Shown here: positions 8,663-18,431 of the stretch, piece by piece | How positions within the stretch are numbered: the first letter of the stretch is position 1 | Layout: each line of letters begins with the position of its first letter | The notes under the pieces: generated by a model | Seen by the model: only the letters and a program-made list of their open reading frames with translations | Databases searched by the model: none | Told to the model about the DNA's origin: nothing | Program-made: the position numbers and the translations under genes | Assembly (NCBI GenBank): GCA_016212095.1 | Contig: JACRHH010000001.1 | Coordinates: forward strand, 1-64,000 | Reading direction: 5' to 3' | Source of the DNA: Nitrospirota bacterium | Lineage (GTDB): Bacteria > Nitrospirota > Thermodesulfovibrionia > SZUA-242 | Length of the DNA stretch: 64,000 nt

Positions 8663-9684
8663 CTTGCAATCAGGAAAACCGCAGCCAGAATCGACAGCAG
8701 AAACAGCGCGAAAGCTCCGGCGATTGCCATGTTCGCCTTGCCCTTCGCCGGATAGCGGCAGGCGCGCGCAACTGTTCTTGCCACGCCGGACACCGGCATT
8801 CCGCCCTCAAGCGGCGGTTTTGCGCCGGATGCCCGCAATATTTCGTAATACCGGCCAATACCGATCACCTCGAAACCGCCGTCGTTTTGCATGTATTCGA
8901 GCAACCGCTCGAACTTGTTCATGTCGTGCGTGTTCGGCGTGATTGTTCTACGGTCTTTCGAGCGGTTGACGAAGCTGAAGCTGTGCATCAACAGATTTAC
9001 GACAGGAAAGCGCATACGCTTGGCATGGTCAAGCAAAAAGATCATTTCGGAGAGGCTGTTGGTGTTTATGTCGAACGGCTTTACCGGCCTGAAACCGCCA
9101 ACGCGGAACTGCTCGAACACCGAAACCGGAATCTCCAGCACGCCATTGTGAACGCCGACGCCGTTTGGCGGAAACGCCGCCGGGTCGAGGCGGGAATACT
9201 CACCGTTTAAAAACGTGCTGTCAACCATTATGCCGTTTTCGCCAAGCGCAAGAAGCGTATTGGTATCGGCGCCGAAGCCGCCGGCGCGGTGGGCAATCGG
9301 ATAACGCCCGATGCAGCTCTGGATAACATCGCGCCCTTCGGCTATAAGCTCCACCTGTTTGGCAAGCGGATAACCCCACATGAAACGGTGATCGTATATC
9401 CAGTTCGGATGGGTGTGAAGCTGAACCTCGTGGCCGCGCGAATCTATGTCGGCGCAGACCTTCCGCACCGGCTCCATGCCGAGCCGCCGGTGCTCGTAAA
9501 CGCTGACGAAAAAGGTGACAACCGCACCGAACCGGTCGGCGATGTCCATCATGCGGTTTATGCCGTATTCCTGTCCGCCGACGCGCCCGTAGATCATCAG
9601 CTCAGGCGGGATGACCCGGCCATCGCGCATGTCGGCTTCGGTATCGACGGTTATTAAAACCCTTGTTTTCTCGACCGGCATCAT
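8659..9684 (-). CDS. Polysaccharide deacetylase-like protein with C-terminal membrane anchor
   Basis: A 341-residue NodB-type protein opening with VLITVDTEADMRDG, where the DTE pair corresponds to the first metal/catalytic motif of family 4 carbohydrate esterases. HTHPNWIYD (near residue 92) is the metal-binding H-x-H region. The C-terminus carries a hydrophobic segment (MAIAGAFALFLLSILAAVF), suggesting a membrane-tethered enzyme that trims acetyl groups from the nascent polysaccharide. Start and stop both overlap neighbours as ATGA. It is distinct from the second deacetylase of this operon at 15248-16147. Confidence 0.75.
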   Translation of the reverse strand: MMPVEKTRVLITVDTEADMRDGRVIPPELMIYGRVGGQEYGINRMMDIADRFGAVVTFFVSVYEHRRLGMEPVRKVCADIDSRGHEVQLHTHPNWIYDHRFMWGYPLAKQVELIAEGRDVIQSCIGRYPIAHRAGGFGADTNTLLALGENGIMVDSTFLNGEYSRLDPAAFPPNGVGVHNGVLEIPVSVFEQFRVGGFRPVKPFDINTNSLSEMIFLLDHAKRMRFPVVNLLMHSFSFVNRSKDRRTITPNTHDMNKFERLLEYMQNDGGFEVIGIGRYYEILRASGAKPPLEGGMPVSGVARTVARACRYPAKGKANMAIAGAFALFLLSILAAVFLIAR

Positions 9685-10697
9685 GGCTTGAACGCTATCA
9701 CCTGATAGTTTGTTGTGACAGGTTTCAGAAACGCATTCACAAACGCAAGCAGAAACGGCATTTTTTTAACAACCCTGCGCTTGAAGTCTGTGGCGGGGGC
9801 GCTCATGTCGATAAACGGGCCGGTCAGCAGAAATCCATTTCCGAACACAGCCCCGGTAATGCGCCGCAGTTCCCGTATCGAAAGCAGCCGTATCGCGCCA
9901 TATTTCACGCCCTTCATCATGTAAACATAGCCGTCCATCCATGAGCGCGGAATGAAGCCGACGAATCTGACCAGCACATGCGGCTCAGGAGTGAATACGT
10001 TGTAGCGGTTCGGCGAATTGAAATAGAAACCGCCGCCGGAAACAAGCACGCGCCTGATTTCGCGCAGAAAGTCTTCCTGCCCCGGCACAATATGCTCGAT
10101 CACGTCTGTTGCGTTCACAAAATCGAACTGCCCTTCCGCAAACGGCAGCTTTCGCGCATCAGCGCATACAAGCGTGATGTTTTCGATCTTATGCTCCGCA
10201 AGGAATTTCCGCCCTACAATCAGGTCAACAAGCGAGTAATCCAGCCCCACTCCCGCGTCGAACCCTTTCATTATCCAAGGAACCGCCGTGCCGGTTCCGC
10301 AGCCGACGTCCAGAAACACGCGCGAGCCGGAAAGCTTTTTCCCGCTATCGGCAAGAAGCTTGTTGCGCTGGAAACATCTGTACGCACCCTTCGATTCGTA
10401 AGACAGCTCGAACGCCAGATTGAACTCGATAAGGTCGCGCGGGCATTCCTTGCTTCCTCCAAAGCGAATTTTAAGCAGATCCTCGAACGATGATGAGTCG
10501 TATGCGGCAAGCAGGGCGTCGCGAACCTCCACCTCCTTGGCCGACGGGCTGAATTCCTTGCTCACACCGCGAAAATCGGCCACTCTGGCGTAGACCGGAA
10601 ATTTCATCCCGCAAGAGAGGCAGGCTACGGCATCTTTTTTCCAGTCGAGCCCCCCCCTGCATGACGGGCAGACAAGAATTTCGTCATCTATTAACAT
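9681..10697 (-). CDS. SAM-dependent methyltransferase with N-terminal zinc ribbon
   Basis: A 338-residue protein. Residues 9-40 hold two CxxC pairs (CPSC...CLSC), a Trm112-like zinc ribbon common in methyltransferases of polysaccharide loci. The class I Rossmann core follows, with motif I VFLDVGCGTGTAVPW near residue 130 and the post-I segment FVNATDVIEHI. It probably methylates a sugar or a terminal residue of the exopolysaccharide. It lies 6 bp after the flippase stop and overlaps the following gene by 4 bp. Confidence 0.8.
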   Translation of the reverse strand: MLIDDEILVCPSCRGGLDWKKDAVACLSCGMKFPVYARVADFRGVSKEFSPSAKEVEVRDALLAAYDSSSFEDLLKIRFGGSKECPRDLIEFNLAFELSYESKGAYRCFQRNKLLADSGKKLSGSRVFLDVGCGTGTAVPWIMKGFDAGVGLDYSLVDLIVGRKFLAEHKIENITLVCADARKLPFAEGQFDFVNATDVIEHIVPGQEDFLREIRRVLVSGGGFYFNSPNRYNVFTPEPHVLVRFVGFIPRSWMDGYVYMMKGVKYGAIRLLSIRELRRITGAVFGNGFLLTGPFIDMSAPATDFKRRVVKKMPFLLAFVNAFLKPVTTNYQVIAFKP

Positions 10698-10703
10698 GTA
10701 ATC

Positions 10704-12179
10704 TCACCCTCCACGAATCGCCCTGAGCGTAACCCATCTCGAAATAATGTCCCAATCGCTCACGGTGAAAAACCTGAGAGCGCGCATGGCAAAAACATAA
10801 CCGCCGAAATAGACGAGCGTTCCGGCAAGCAGCATCGAAAGCGCCGATACATCAAGATACTTGAGCGGATACACAACAATGCCAACACCGGCGGCACATA
10901 AAAGCGGCTTCACAAGCTGCCCGATGTTTATCAGCTCGGACAACCTGATCTCCGCATGGACGCTGGTTTTCCAGAGCATGTAGCCGCAACCGGAAAGCTC
11001 GCCAAGCACCACGGCGTAGGCCGGGCCGCTTATGCCAAGCGAGCGCTCAAGCAGAATGCCCAGCGCCGCGCTCACCGCAAGCGAAATTGTCACGCCGGTG
11101 AGAATCGGACGTGTCTGGCCTGTGGCCTGCAAGATCGTCCGGTACGAGGCTATGCGTACCGGCAGCAGAAGCAGATAAATCCTGAAAATCGTAACGCATT
11201 CCAGATACTCGGCGGTGAACAGAAGCGTGACAATCTGCTCCGCGAACATGAACGCGAACACAAAAAGCGGAAAGAAAAGAAGCGAAACCTTCCACATCGA
11301 TTCGCCCCAGAGGTGAAGAATGCCCGCCCTGTTACCGGCTGCGTGATATTCGGAAATCCGGGGAATCATGAGCGAACTGAGCGCATACGGCAGTATCGCC
11401 ACGAACGGAAGCTCGAACGCTCCGCGCGAATAGACCGCGAAGTTCACCGGATTGTAGAACGTGGCAACAATAAACTGGTCGATATACCTTCGCGCCGTTC
11501 CGATCATCACCGATCCGCCAAGCGGCAGTCCGTATTTCATCTGCTTCTTCAGCACAGGCAGATCGAAGAAACGCGGCATTCCACCCTCAAGCGTGGCAAA
11601 CACATAAACAAGAATCAGAAACTGAAGCATGTATACGGCAAGCATCGAAAACAGTATCGTCTTCAGATCCTTGCGCATGACAAGAGGTATAAGAACGCAG
11701 AAAAAGTTGAACAGCGCAACTCCGGTGTTCAGCATAGATGCCATATTGGTTCTGCCGAGCGCGATAAGCGTTGTCTGCGTGCATTTACTGGGAAGGAGAA
11801 ACAGAAAAAACAGGCTAAACACCAGTGTGTAGTTCTTCAGGTCAGGGTTATTAAACGAAGCGCTGATGAAATCCCCCAGCATCCAGCAGGCAAACGCAGC
11901 GGCAAAGCCCATCCCGATCAACACCATGAAGACCTGAAACGCAAGCTGCTTCTTCTCTTTCGGGGTCGAGGCGCGCGGAATGAAGTATGACAGGCTTTCC
12001 GGCAGACCAACGGCTATCGATGAAGTTACCAAAACAGCAATCAGCATCACCTGTCTGAACGTTCCATAGTCGTACTTGGTCATGTACCGAACCATCAACA
12101 TGCCTATAACGATCTGCAGGAAGGAGTCCAGAAAACTGCTCCCCATGTAGATAATCGCCTTGTCAGCGAATTTCTTCAT
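10704..12179 (-). CDS. Polysaccharide flippase, Wzx/MATE-like
   Basis: A 491-residue integral membrane protein with about 12-14 hydrophobic segments. Its N-terminus (IIYMGSSFLDSFLQIVIGML then MVRYMTKYDYGTFRQ) is typical of the oligosaccharide flippase superfamily. It would move the undecaprenyl-linked repeat unit across the inner membrane. Within the operon it is the only flippase, as expected for a Wzx-dependent pathway. No Wzy-type polymerase is recognised in the window. Confidence 0.85.
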   Translation of the reverse strand: MKKFADKAIIYMGSSFLDSFLQIVIGMLMVRYMTKYDYGTFRQVMLIAVLVTSSIAVGLPESLSYFIPRASTPKEKKQLAFQVFMVLIGMGFAAAFACWMLGDFISASFNNPDLKNYTLVFSLFFLFLLPSKCTQTTLIALGRTNMASMLNTGVALFNFFCVLIPLVMRKDLKTILFSMLAVYMLQFLILVYVFATLEGGMPRFFDLPVLKKQMKYGLPLGGSVMIGTARRYIDQFIVATFYNPVNFAVYSRGAFELPFVAILPYALSSLMIPRISEYHAAGNRAGILHLWGESMWKVSLLFFPLFVFAFMFAEQIVTLLFTAEYLECVTIFRIYLLLLPVRIASYRTILQATGQTRPILTGVTISLAVSAALGILLERSLGISGPAYAVVLGELSGCGYMLWKTSVHAEIRLSELINIGQLVKPLLCAAGVGIVVYPLKYLDVSALSMLLAGTLVYFGGYVFAMRALRFFTVSDWDIISRWVTLRAIRGG

Positions 12180-12189
12180 CGGCTACCGG

Positions 12190-13347
12190 CTATGCCCTTC
12201 CGGCAAACAACTCTGAGTACGCCCTGAAAAGCGTCTTCTCCGCCTGCGCCCAGTTGTATCTCTCGATCCCGGCCAGCCGCGAATTCGCCTTGAACTCGGC
12301 GATGCGGCCCGGCTCGCGGAAAGTCTTGAACGCTGCCGCAACGCTTTCACGGGTGATTTTGTCCAGCACAACGCCGCATTTTTCGTCGCGCGTGATCTTG
12401 CCGATCTCGCCAAGGTTGCCGGTCAGAAGCGCGTTTCCTGCGGCAAGCGCCTCGAAAAGCTTGTTGGGCGCGCTGAAGCGGTTGTTGCCGCGATTGCCCT
12501 CAAGCCCGTAATAACTCACATCCGAAACGGCTGTGATGAGCGGAACACGCGCCGGGGGGGTGTAGCCGAGGAAAAGAATATTCTCCGCGCCGCCCATCGC
12601 TGCCGTAATCTCCTTCTCCTGCCGCCCCTTGCCGCCCAGAATGAGAAATACGTCCTTGTCCTCGCGCACCGCTTCGATCATCGGAAGCAATATGCGCGAA
12701 TGATCGAAATAGCCCACATACGACACAACAAGCTTGCCCGGCGGAATGCGAAGCTGTTCGCGTGCGGCAGCAAGCTCCGCCTCGGAAAACTTGAACGCAT
12801 CAAGACGCTTCCAGTTGCCCACCACAACGGTCTTGCGCGCGCCGCGTTTTTTATACTCTTCTTCGATAATCGAGCCAACGGTAATCAACAGGTCTATACG
12901 CTTGACGAAATAACGCTCGGCTTTCGCTATTGCCCATTTGATGAGCGGATGGACGTTGTCCTCCAACATCTCGTGATAGCTCTCATGGGCGTCGAAGATG
13001 ACCGGAATATTCAGTTTTTTCCCGATTCGCCAGCCGAGCGGCAGTGTGTTGAAGTCGTGGGCATGGATTACGTCAGGCTTGAACTCCGGCGCGCGCCGAA
13101 ACGCCTCCTTCCAGAACTTCCAGAGGAATCCCATCTGCGACGAACCCCTGCCATAGCTCGACTTTATGAATATCCGCTCGATTTTGATGCCGTCCACAAC
13201 ATCGCTCTCGCGATGCTTCAGTTCCCTGTCCCAGCACAGAATGGTCACGTCGTAACCTGCCCCAACCAGCGAACGGGCCTCGTGATGCACGCGAGGATCC
13301 GGGTCGAAGCCGTTCGGCAGAAGCATCAGCACTCTCTTTTTTTCCAC
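12190..13347 (-). CDS. Glycosyltransferase family 4
   Basis: A 385-residue GT-B enzyme starting at GTG 13347 (VEKKRVLMLLPNGFDPDPRV), with a GGGAGGGC ribosome-binding site just upstream. The longer reading frame to 13647 overlaps the preceding gene and is not a natural N-terminus. DVIHAHDFNTLPLGW near residue 90 and the C-terminal FSAPNKLFEALAAGNALL region mark a GT4 donor site. It follows the GT2 gene by 11 bp. The sugar donor cannot be inferred. Confidence 0.85.
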   Translation of the reverse strand: MEKKRVLMLLPNGFDPDPRVHHEARSLVGAGYDVTILCWDRELKHRESDVVDGIKIERIFIKSSYGRGSSQMGFLWKFWKEAFRRAPEFKPDVIHAHDFNTLPLGWRIGKKLNIPVIFDAHESYHEMLEDNVHPLIKWAIAKAERYFVKRIDLLITVGSIIEEEYKKRGARKTVVVGNWKRLDAFKFSEAELAAAREQLRIPPGKLVVSYVGYFDHSRILLPMIEAVREDKDVFLILGGKGRQEKEITAAMGGAENILFLGYTPPARVPLITAVSDVSYYGLEGNRGNNRFSAPNKLFEALAAGNALLTGNLGEIGKITRDEKCGVVLDKITRESVAAAFKTFREPGRIAEFKANSRLAGIERYNWAQAEKTLFRAYSELFAGRA

Positions 13348-13358
13348 TTCGCCCTCCC

Positions 13359-14543
13359 CTATCTTATCGGCGTCCAGACGCGGTCGCGCCTGCCGATCAT
13401 GAATTTCCAGACTCCGCTTAATACCGCGCCGTTTACAACGCAGAAGTAATACGGAACGTAAAACAGCTTCACCTTCGGCAGCCCAAGCCTGTCCATCGCC
13501 AGCCCGACAAGCGCCGAGCCGTAGAAAAAACATTGCAGTCCAAGCAGCGCCGCATACTTCGCCCCATATTCCGGCCCATGATCCGGCCAGATTGCAAGCG
13601 GAATATTGGCCAGCAGCGCGGCGATCATGAAGACCGGCGCGGCCCACCTGAGTATCTTGTGCGAAAACAGTTCGAAGGAATAGAGCGGATATTTAAACGG
13701 ATTCAGTATCCGGCGCATGAAAACAAGCCCTGAAATCGCCCGCGTTATCACGCGGCTTCTCATGCGAAACTCCTCGTCGCGCCCCTTCGACGCCTTTTCT
13801 ATCGAAATAGCCTCCTCGTCCATCACCGAGCGGAAGCCCATGGTGTACAGATTCAGCGGCGTAAGGAAATCGTCATCGAGCGTCAAACCGCCCCCCTCGT
13901 TGAAAGGCATGTAAAGCTCGCGCCTCATCGAATATATGCACCCAGCCGCGCCCAAAACCGAGCCGATGTCGCTTTCGATCCTCTTGATCCAGCTTTCGTA
14001 TCTCCAGTAGAGCGAGCCGCCCTCACCAACCGCCGAGTTTTCGTCGTTTGTGTAGATGACCTCGCCGGTCACGCAACCTATTGACGGATCGACATAATTC
14101 CGCACCAGCTTGCGAATCGCGTCCGGGCGGTAGATCGTGGGCGCATCGGAAAAAACAAGGATGTCGCCTGTTGCCTGCGTGACCGCATGGTTGCGGGCCA
14201 CCGTCTTTCCGCCACGGTGATCGAGACGCGAAAGCTTCACGTTTCTGTCCGCGTATTCGCGCACAATGTCGTCTGTGGCGTCCGACGAGCAGTCGGACGC
14301 CACGATGATCTCAAGCCTTTCCTTCGGATAATCGAGAGCCAGTGAGTTTTCTATCTTTCCGCGTATGCACTTTTCCTCGTTATACGCGGCAATCAACAGC
14401 GACACCGACGGCGTGATGTCCGCCTGCGCCACCGGCTTCCTCAACCGGCCCCGCAAAAACGCAAGCAGGGCCGGATAGAAGAAATATGTGTGCGCGACCA
14501 GAAACATCGACACCCATAGCAATGCTTCGGCAACAGGCATCAT
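13359..14543 (-). CDS. Glycosyltransferase family 2, membrane-bound
   Basis: A 394-residue protein. The start at 14543 (MMPVAEALLW) is chosen because it overlaps the upstream stop as ATGA; the extra N-terminal frame lies inside the neighbour. The N-terminal membrane segment is followed by the GT-A core: SVSLLIAAYNEEKCI, the DVV-type ILVFSDAPTIY, and a later ALDDDFLTPL-like motif (read TLDDDFLTPLNLY). Two or three C-terminal membrane segments resemble processive hyaluronan/cellulose-type GT2 enzymes. It may act as the initiating or chain-extending transferase. Confidence 0.85.
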   Translation of the reverse strand: MMPVAEALLWVSMFLVAHTYFFYPALLAFLRGRLRKPVAQADITPSVSLLIAAYNEEKCIRGKIENSLALDYPKERLEIIVASDCSSDATDDIVREYADRNVKLSRLDHRGGKTVARNHAVTQATGDILVFSDAPTIYRPDAIRKLVRNYVDPSIGCVTGEVIYTNDENSAVGEGGSLYWRYESWIKRIESDIGSVLGAAGCIYSMRRELYMPFNEGGGLTLDDDFLTPLNLYTMGFRSVMDEEAISIEKASKGRDEEFRMRSRVITRAISGLVFMRRILNPFKYPLYSFELFSHKILRWAAPVFMIAALLANIPLAIWPDHGPEYGAKYAALLGLQCFFYGSALVGLAMDRLGLPKVKLFYVPYYFCVVNGAVLSGVWKFMIGRRDRVWTPIR

Positions 14544-15199
14544 GCCTTGCCGACATGTCCCACAACACAGAAGAGCTTGCCAACCTTTTCGATCTCGACC
14601 CGCGCGAATCCGGCGTCTTTCATCAGGTTGTGTATCTGCTTTCTGGTGAAGAAATAGACGTCGCATTTGCGAAGGCCAAGGCGAATCTTCCTTACAGGCG
14701 CACGCCATGTGAACAGCCGCGGAAACGTAAGGATCACGCGGTCTGACGTTAGCGCGGCCATGCTTTTTATCAGCGGCAGGGGCTCGCTGACGTAATCGAA
14801 CAGTCCAATGCCAATGGACACATCAAACTTCTTCTCCGGCTTGTACTGGAAAAGCTCGACCTTCAGAAACTCGCAGATGTCCGCCACGCCGCTGCTGGCG
14901 GCGTGTTTCTTGGACGTGTCGATCATGCTGTCGGATATGTCGAGCCCCACCACGCGGGCCGCGCCGCGTTTTGCGTATTCCACCGAGTATCTGGCGGTGC
15001 CACAGCCTACGTCGAGAAATGACCGGCCTTTTATCGGCTCCGAATGCTTCATCGTGAACTCGTAACGCTCGTACATATCCTTGCGGAACACCGAGTCCAG
15101 AAAGTTCTGGAAACCGGACTTTTTTCGGCTGTAAATCGAATCGAACGCTTCCTGCTCCGCATCCCAAAAGTTCTTCTGCCTGCGAATTTCTTCACTCAT
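14540..15199 (-). CDS. Class I SAM-dependent methyltransferase
   Basis: A 219-residue cytoplasmic enzyme with motif I FLDVGCGTARYSVEYAKRGA near residue 60 and motif post-I VVGLDISDSMI. No zinc ribbon or membrane segment is seen, unlike the methyltransferase at 9681-10697. The strongest reading is small-molecule or sugar methylation during exopolysaccharide synthesis, inferred from its place in the operon. It overlaps the following GT2 gene by 4 bp. Confidence 0.8.
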   Translation of the reverse strand: MSEEIRRQKNFWDAEQEAFDSIYSRKKSGFQNFLDSVFRKDMYERYEFTMKHSEPIKGRSFLDVGCGTARYSVEYAKRGAARVVGLDISDSMIDTSKKHAASSGVADICEFLKVELFQYKPEKKFDVSIGIGLFDYVSEPLPLIKSMAALTSDRVILTFPRLFTWRAPVRKIRLGLRKCDVYFFTRKQIHNLMKDAGFARVEIEKVGKLFCVVGHVGKA

Positions 15200-15247
15200 T
15201 ACCTTCAGGCTCCTTCGTTGTCTGTTATTTATTAACGCCGTCCGGTA

Positions 15248-16147
15248 TCAGACCGGCGCACTCCCCAAACCATCGAGATACTTCGCGCATGTAATGAACC
15301 GGCAATCTTTAAAACCCGTTACAAAAGACCCCAGCTTCTTCAGCGTCCGATCAAGATTCAGATAATGCATGAACCGGAACATCGCCGACGCCTCGCTCAC
15401 CCTCGGCTGTCCTGGATCGATCTCCCACGGGTGCATGTAAAACAGGTACGCGCCGCAATCATCCAGTATCGACCTGACCCCGGCGCGAAACAGCGGCGAT
15501 GGAATCAGGCGAAAATATCCGCCGCCGCCCCACGGGATTATCCGCCCTGCCGCTTTCAGATTACTGATAGGCAGTTCTCGGATGCCGCTTGGCAGACCGA
15601 CGGCGATGCCGCCGGTTTTGCCGGAATCTCCAGCCTGCGGCATGGCAATCTTTCCGTGCCGCTCGTTCACACCCGATGAGTTATAGCTGGAATCGTATGT
15701 GTAACCGCACTCGGCAAGTGCCGCAACAGCATCGTCGGTTATCGAAAAGCTTGCCGCGCGATAGCCTTTAACCGGAACGCCGACGGTGTCCTCCAGCGCT
15801 TTTTTGGAATCGGCAAGATCGCGCCTCAACTCCTTCGGGCTCTGTTTGGTGCATAACTCGTGAACGTGGCCGTGCGATGCAATCTCGTGGCCGTGCGCAT
15901 GTATCTCGCGCAGAAGGCCTGGCATTTTGTCGCAGAGCCAGCCCAGCACGAAGAAAGTAGCCCGCACGTCATGCCTGCCAAGGAACTCAAGCAGCTCATG
16001 CGTGCTACGCTCAACCCTCAGCTCACGCTGCGGCCAGCTATCAAAAGGAATGCAGCCCTTGAAATTCTCCACCTGAAACCAGTCTTCCACATCGACTGTT
16101 ATCAGAATTGCTCCATTTCCGGAACGAGGAGAATCGGCTGTTGTCAT
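15248..16147 (-). CDS. XrtA-locus polysaccharide deacetylase (DUF3473 type)
   Basis: A 299-residue protein starting at 16147, where ATGA overlaps the epimerase stop; the longer frame lies inside that gene. [16 protein letters not shown] carries the catalytic Asp pair, and [13 protein letters not shown] the metal-binding H-x3-H. The second half has GIRELPISN and [15 protein letters not shown], the DUF3473 tail that is a hallmark of the deacetylase in exosortase-A exopolysaccharide loci (the family modelled as TIGR03006). It removes N-acetyl groups from the chain, acting in the cytoplasm or periplasm. Confidence 0.9.
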   Translation of the reverse strand: MTTADSPRSGNGAILITVDVEDWFQVENFKGCIPFDSWPQRELRVERSTHELLEFLGRHDVRATFFVLGWLCDKMPGLLREIHAHGHEIASHGHVHELCTKQSPKELRRDLADSKKALEDTVGVPVKGYRAASFSITDDAVAALAECGYTYDSSYNSSGVNERHGKIAMPQAGDSGKTGGIAVGLPSGIRELPISNLKAAGRIIPWGGGGYFRLIPSPLFRAGVRSILDDCGAYLFYMHPWEIDPGQPRVSEASAMFRFMHYLNLDRTLKKLGSFVTGFKDCRFITCAKYLDGLGSAPV

Positions 16148-17190
16148 CCGCCCTGTCCGCCCCACGTGCGGATGTGCTTTGCGTACCAACCTATGCACTC
16201 GGTCATGCCGTTGTAAACGTCGTATCGCGGACGATAGCCAAGAAGGCGCTGCGCCTTCGAGATGTCGGCCTGAGAATGCCTTACGTCACCAGCCCGAAAA
16301 TCGCCGTATCCAGGTTCGATCGACGCTACTTCGGGGCTGTATTGCGAAAGCCCGTCCCGTATCACCCGGAAAAGCTCGTTCAGTGTTGTGCGTCCGCCGA
16401 ACGCCACGTTGTAAACCTGATTCGCTGCCTGGGGATTGTCGGCCACCGCCGCAAGAATGTTCGCCTGCACCGTATTGTCTATGTAGCAGAAGTCGCGGCT
16501 CGTCTCGCCGTCGCCGTTTATGACCGGCGACTTGCCGTCGAGCATCTCGCCAACCCAGCGAGGTATCACCGCAGCATAGGCTCCGTTTGGATCCTGCCTC
16601 CGGCCAAACACGTTGAAATAGCGTAGCCCGATACACCCCATCCCATAGGTGCGGTAGAAAACATCAGCGTACAACTCGTTAACATACTTCGTGACCGCAT
16701 ATGGTGATAGCGGCCTGCCAATTGTGTCTTCCATCTTCGGAAGCGCAGGATGGTCGCCATATGTCGAGGATGAACCGGCATACACAAAACGCTTCACATT
16801 TGCGTCGCGGGCTGCCACGAGCATGTTCAGGAAACCGTCGATGTTCGCCTGATTGGTCGTTATCGGATCGTTTATCGAGCGCGGAACGCTTCCGAGCGCC
16901 GCCTGATGCAGCACGTAATCGGCGCCCTCGCAGGCGCGGCGGCAATCATCGAGCGAGCGGATGTCGCCTTCCATGAATGTAAACCGCTGCCACGCCTCAT
17001 CGCCCGCAAGCTTGCGGACATCTTCCAGATTGCGGCTGTGGCCGGTGGCGAAGTTGTCGAGGCCGACCACCGTCTGGCCAAGCCTGAGCAGCTCCTCAAG
17101 CAGGGCCGACCCGATAAAACCCGCCACTCCTGTTACGACCCACTTGCGGGGTGATGATGCAAGCTGCACCCTGATCGAATCAATGCACAT
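16144..17190 (-). CDS. NAD-dependent UDP-sugar 4-epimerase (WbpP/TviC-like)
   Basis: A 348-residue extended short-chain dehydrogenase. The NAD site is [20 protein letters not shown] near residue 19, and the catalytic Ser-Thr with Tyr-x3-Lys is AGSSSTYG ... [10 protein letters not shown]. The sequence from [15 protein letters not shown] to [15 protein letters not shown] is characteristic of UDP-N-acetylglucosamine 4-epimerases of the WbpP/TviC/WbgU group, which make UDP-GalNAc or its uronic acid form. It probably supplies a nucleotide sugar to the glycosyltransferases downstream. It lies 12 bp after the ATPase gene. Confidence 0.88.
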   Translation of the reverse strand: MCIDSIRVQLASSPRKWVVTGVAGFIGSALLEELLRLGQTVVGLDNFATGHSRNLEDVRKLAGDEAWQRFTFMEGDIRSLDDCRRACEGADYVLHQAALGSVPRSINDPITTNQANIDGFLNMLVAARDANVKRFVYAGSSSTYGDHPALPKMEDTIGRPLSPYAVTKYVNELYADVFYRTYGMGCIGLRYFNVFGRRQDPNGAYAAVIPRWVGEMLDGKSPVINGDGETSRDFCYIDNTVQANILAAVADNPQAANQVYNVAFGGRTTLNELFRVIRDGLSQYSPEVASIEPGYGDFRAGDVRHSQADISKAQRLLGYRPRYDVYNGMTECIGWYAKHIRTWGGQGG

Positions 17191-17202
17191 TATTCAACTC
17201 CG

Positions 17203-18366
17203 TTAATTATCGCGTGATTGAAGCCGCAGGCGTCTTTCTTTTTCGACCATTTCGCGCCGTTCCCTTTCGAGGCGAAGTTTCTCGGCCTCAACCTCCATCG
17301 ACTTCGAAGCAATACGCGACCGCTTGCGTTCAAGAAGCTCCATGAGGGAATTCTCCACCGCCTGCATGCCTGAAAGCGGTTCGGCCTCAGGCCCGCTCGG
17401 CTCAGGCCCTTTCAAAAACTTGTCCAGAAGCGCCATGCCAAGCCCGCTCATCATCATTTCAAGGCGCGTCAAACGCTCCTTTATCGACTCGATATCGCCA
17501 ACCAGCACGGTGCGCTCGCGTCCGACGACTTCCTTCTCGACAACCGTATCGGTAGACTGCTTTTCTTCGGCCAGCTCATCGACAATCTCGCGTATCTGCT
17601 TGAGCCCTATGATTTTCACCTGATCGGTAAAGGCGCTCAGAAGCGCATAGTCGCATATCACATTTATAAGCCTTGGTCTTCCGCCGCTGAACTTGAATAT
17701 TTCCGATATTACGCCCGGCTCGAAGCTGACGGCAGTTGCGTTTCCGGCCACGGCCATGCGATGGCGGATGTAACCCTCCAGTTCCTCCTCGACAAGCGGG
17801 CGCAGGTGGCAGCTCACGGTTATTCGCTGTGAAAGCTGTTCAAGCTCCGGGCGGGACAGCGTTGCCCTCAACTCCGGCTGTCCGACAAGAATTATCTGCA
17901 ACAGCTTCGACTTGTCTGTTTCAAGGTTGGAAAGCAGGCGCACCTCCTCGATCAGATCGCTTGAGAGGTTCTGCGCCTCGTCGATGACAAGCACGCACTG
18001 GTTGCGCTCCGCATATTGATTGATAAGGAAATCGTTCAGGTCTCGAAGCAGCTCGATCTTGCCCTTGCCCGATGTTCCAAGGCCAAATTCGTCGTTGATC
18101 ATCGATATGAGGAGATCGGAATCGACCCTTGTGTTGTTTATCCGGGCAAGATGCACGTTGCCCGGAAGCGCCTTCATCATGCTCCTGATGATCGTGGTCT
18201 TGCCTGTTCCGATCTCGCCCGTGATCAGGATGAAACCCGAATTCTCACGTATACCGTAATTCAGGTAATTCATCGCCTTCTTGTGCGTCTTGCTCAGATA
18301 CAGGAATTCAGGATCCGGTGTTATCTGAAACGGCTTGTTGCTGAATCCAAAATATTCCTCGTACAT
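17203..18366 (-). CDS. XrtA-locus AAA ATPase (GspA/ExeA-like)
   Basis: A 387-residue protein opening MYEEYFGFSNKPFQITPDPE, the standard start of the ExeA/GspA ATPases in exosortase-A loci (TIGR03015 type). Walker A is GEIGTGKTT (near residue 50) and Walker B VLVIDEAQNLS, followed by a sensor stretch. The last 70 residues form a charged coiled coil (MEVEAEKLRLERERREMVEK). Its role in exopolysaccharide export is not established; it may energise or organise the export complex at the inner membrane. Confidence 0.88.
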   Translation of the reverse strand: MYEEYFGFSNKPFQITPDPEFLYLSKTHKKAMNYLNYGIRENSGFILITGEIGTGKTTIIRSMMKALPGNVHLARINNTRVDSDLLISMINDEFGLGTSGKGKIELLRDLNDFLINQYAERNQCVLVIDEAQNLSSDLIEEVRLLSNLETDKSKLLQIILVGQPELRATLSRPELEQLSQRITVSCHLRPLVEEELEGYIRHRMAVAGNATAVSFEPGVISEIFKFSGGRPRLINVICDYALLSAFTDQVKIIGLKQIREIVDELAEEKQSTDTVVEKEVVGRERTVLVGDIESIKERLTRLEMMMSGLGMALLDKFLKGPEPSGPEAEPLSGMQAVENSLMELLERKRSRIASKSMEVEAEKLRLERERREMVEKERRLRLQSRDN

Positions 18367-18431
18367 GGTTATACCCGGCTTTCCATTATTTTCGTTTCAG
18401 TTGCGACAAATAAATCCGATTGTTCCGCCTG

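Noticed and set aside
13348-13647. N-terminal extension of the glycosyltransferase at 12190-13347
   Set aside because: It overlaps the GT2 coding region, has no family match, and a good GTG start with ribosome-binding site exists at 13347.
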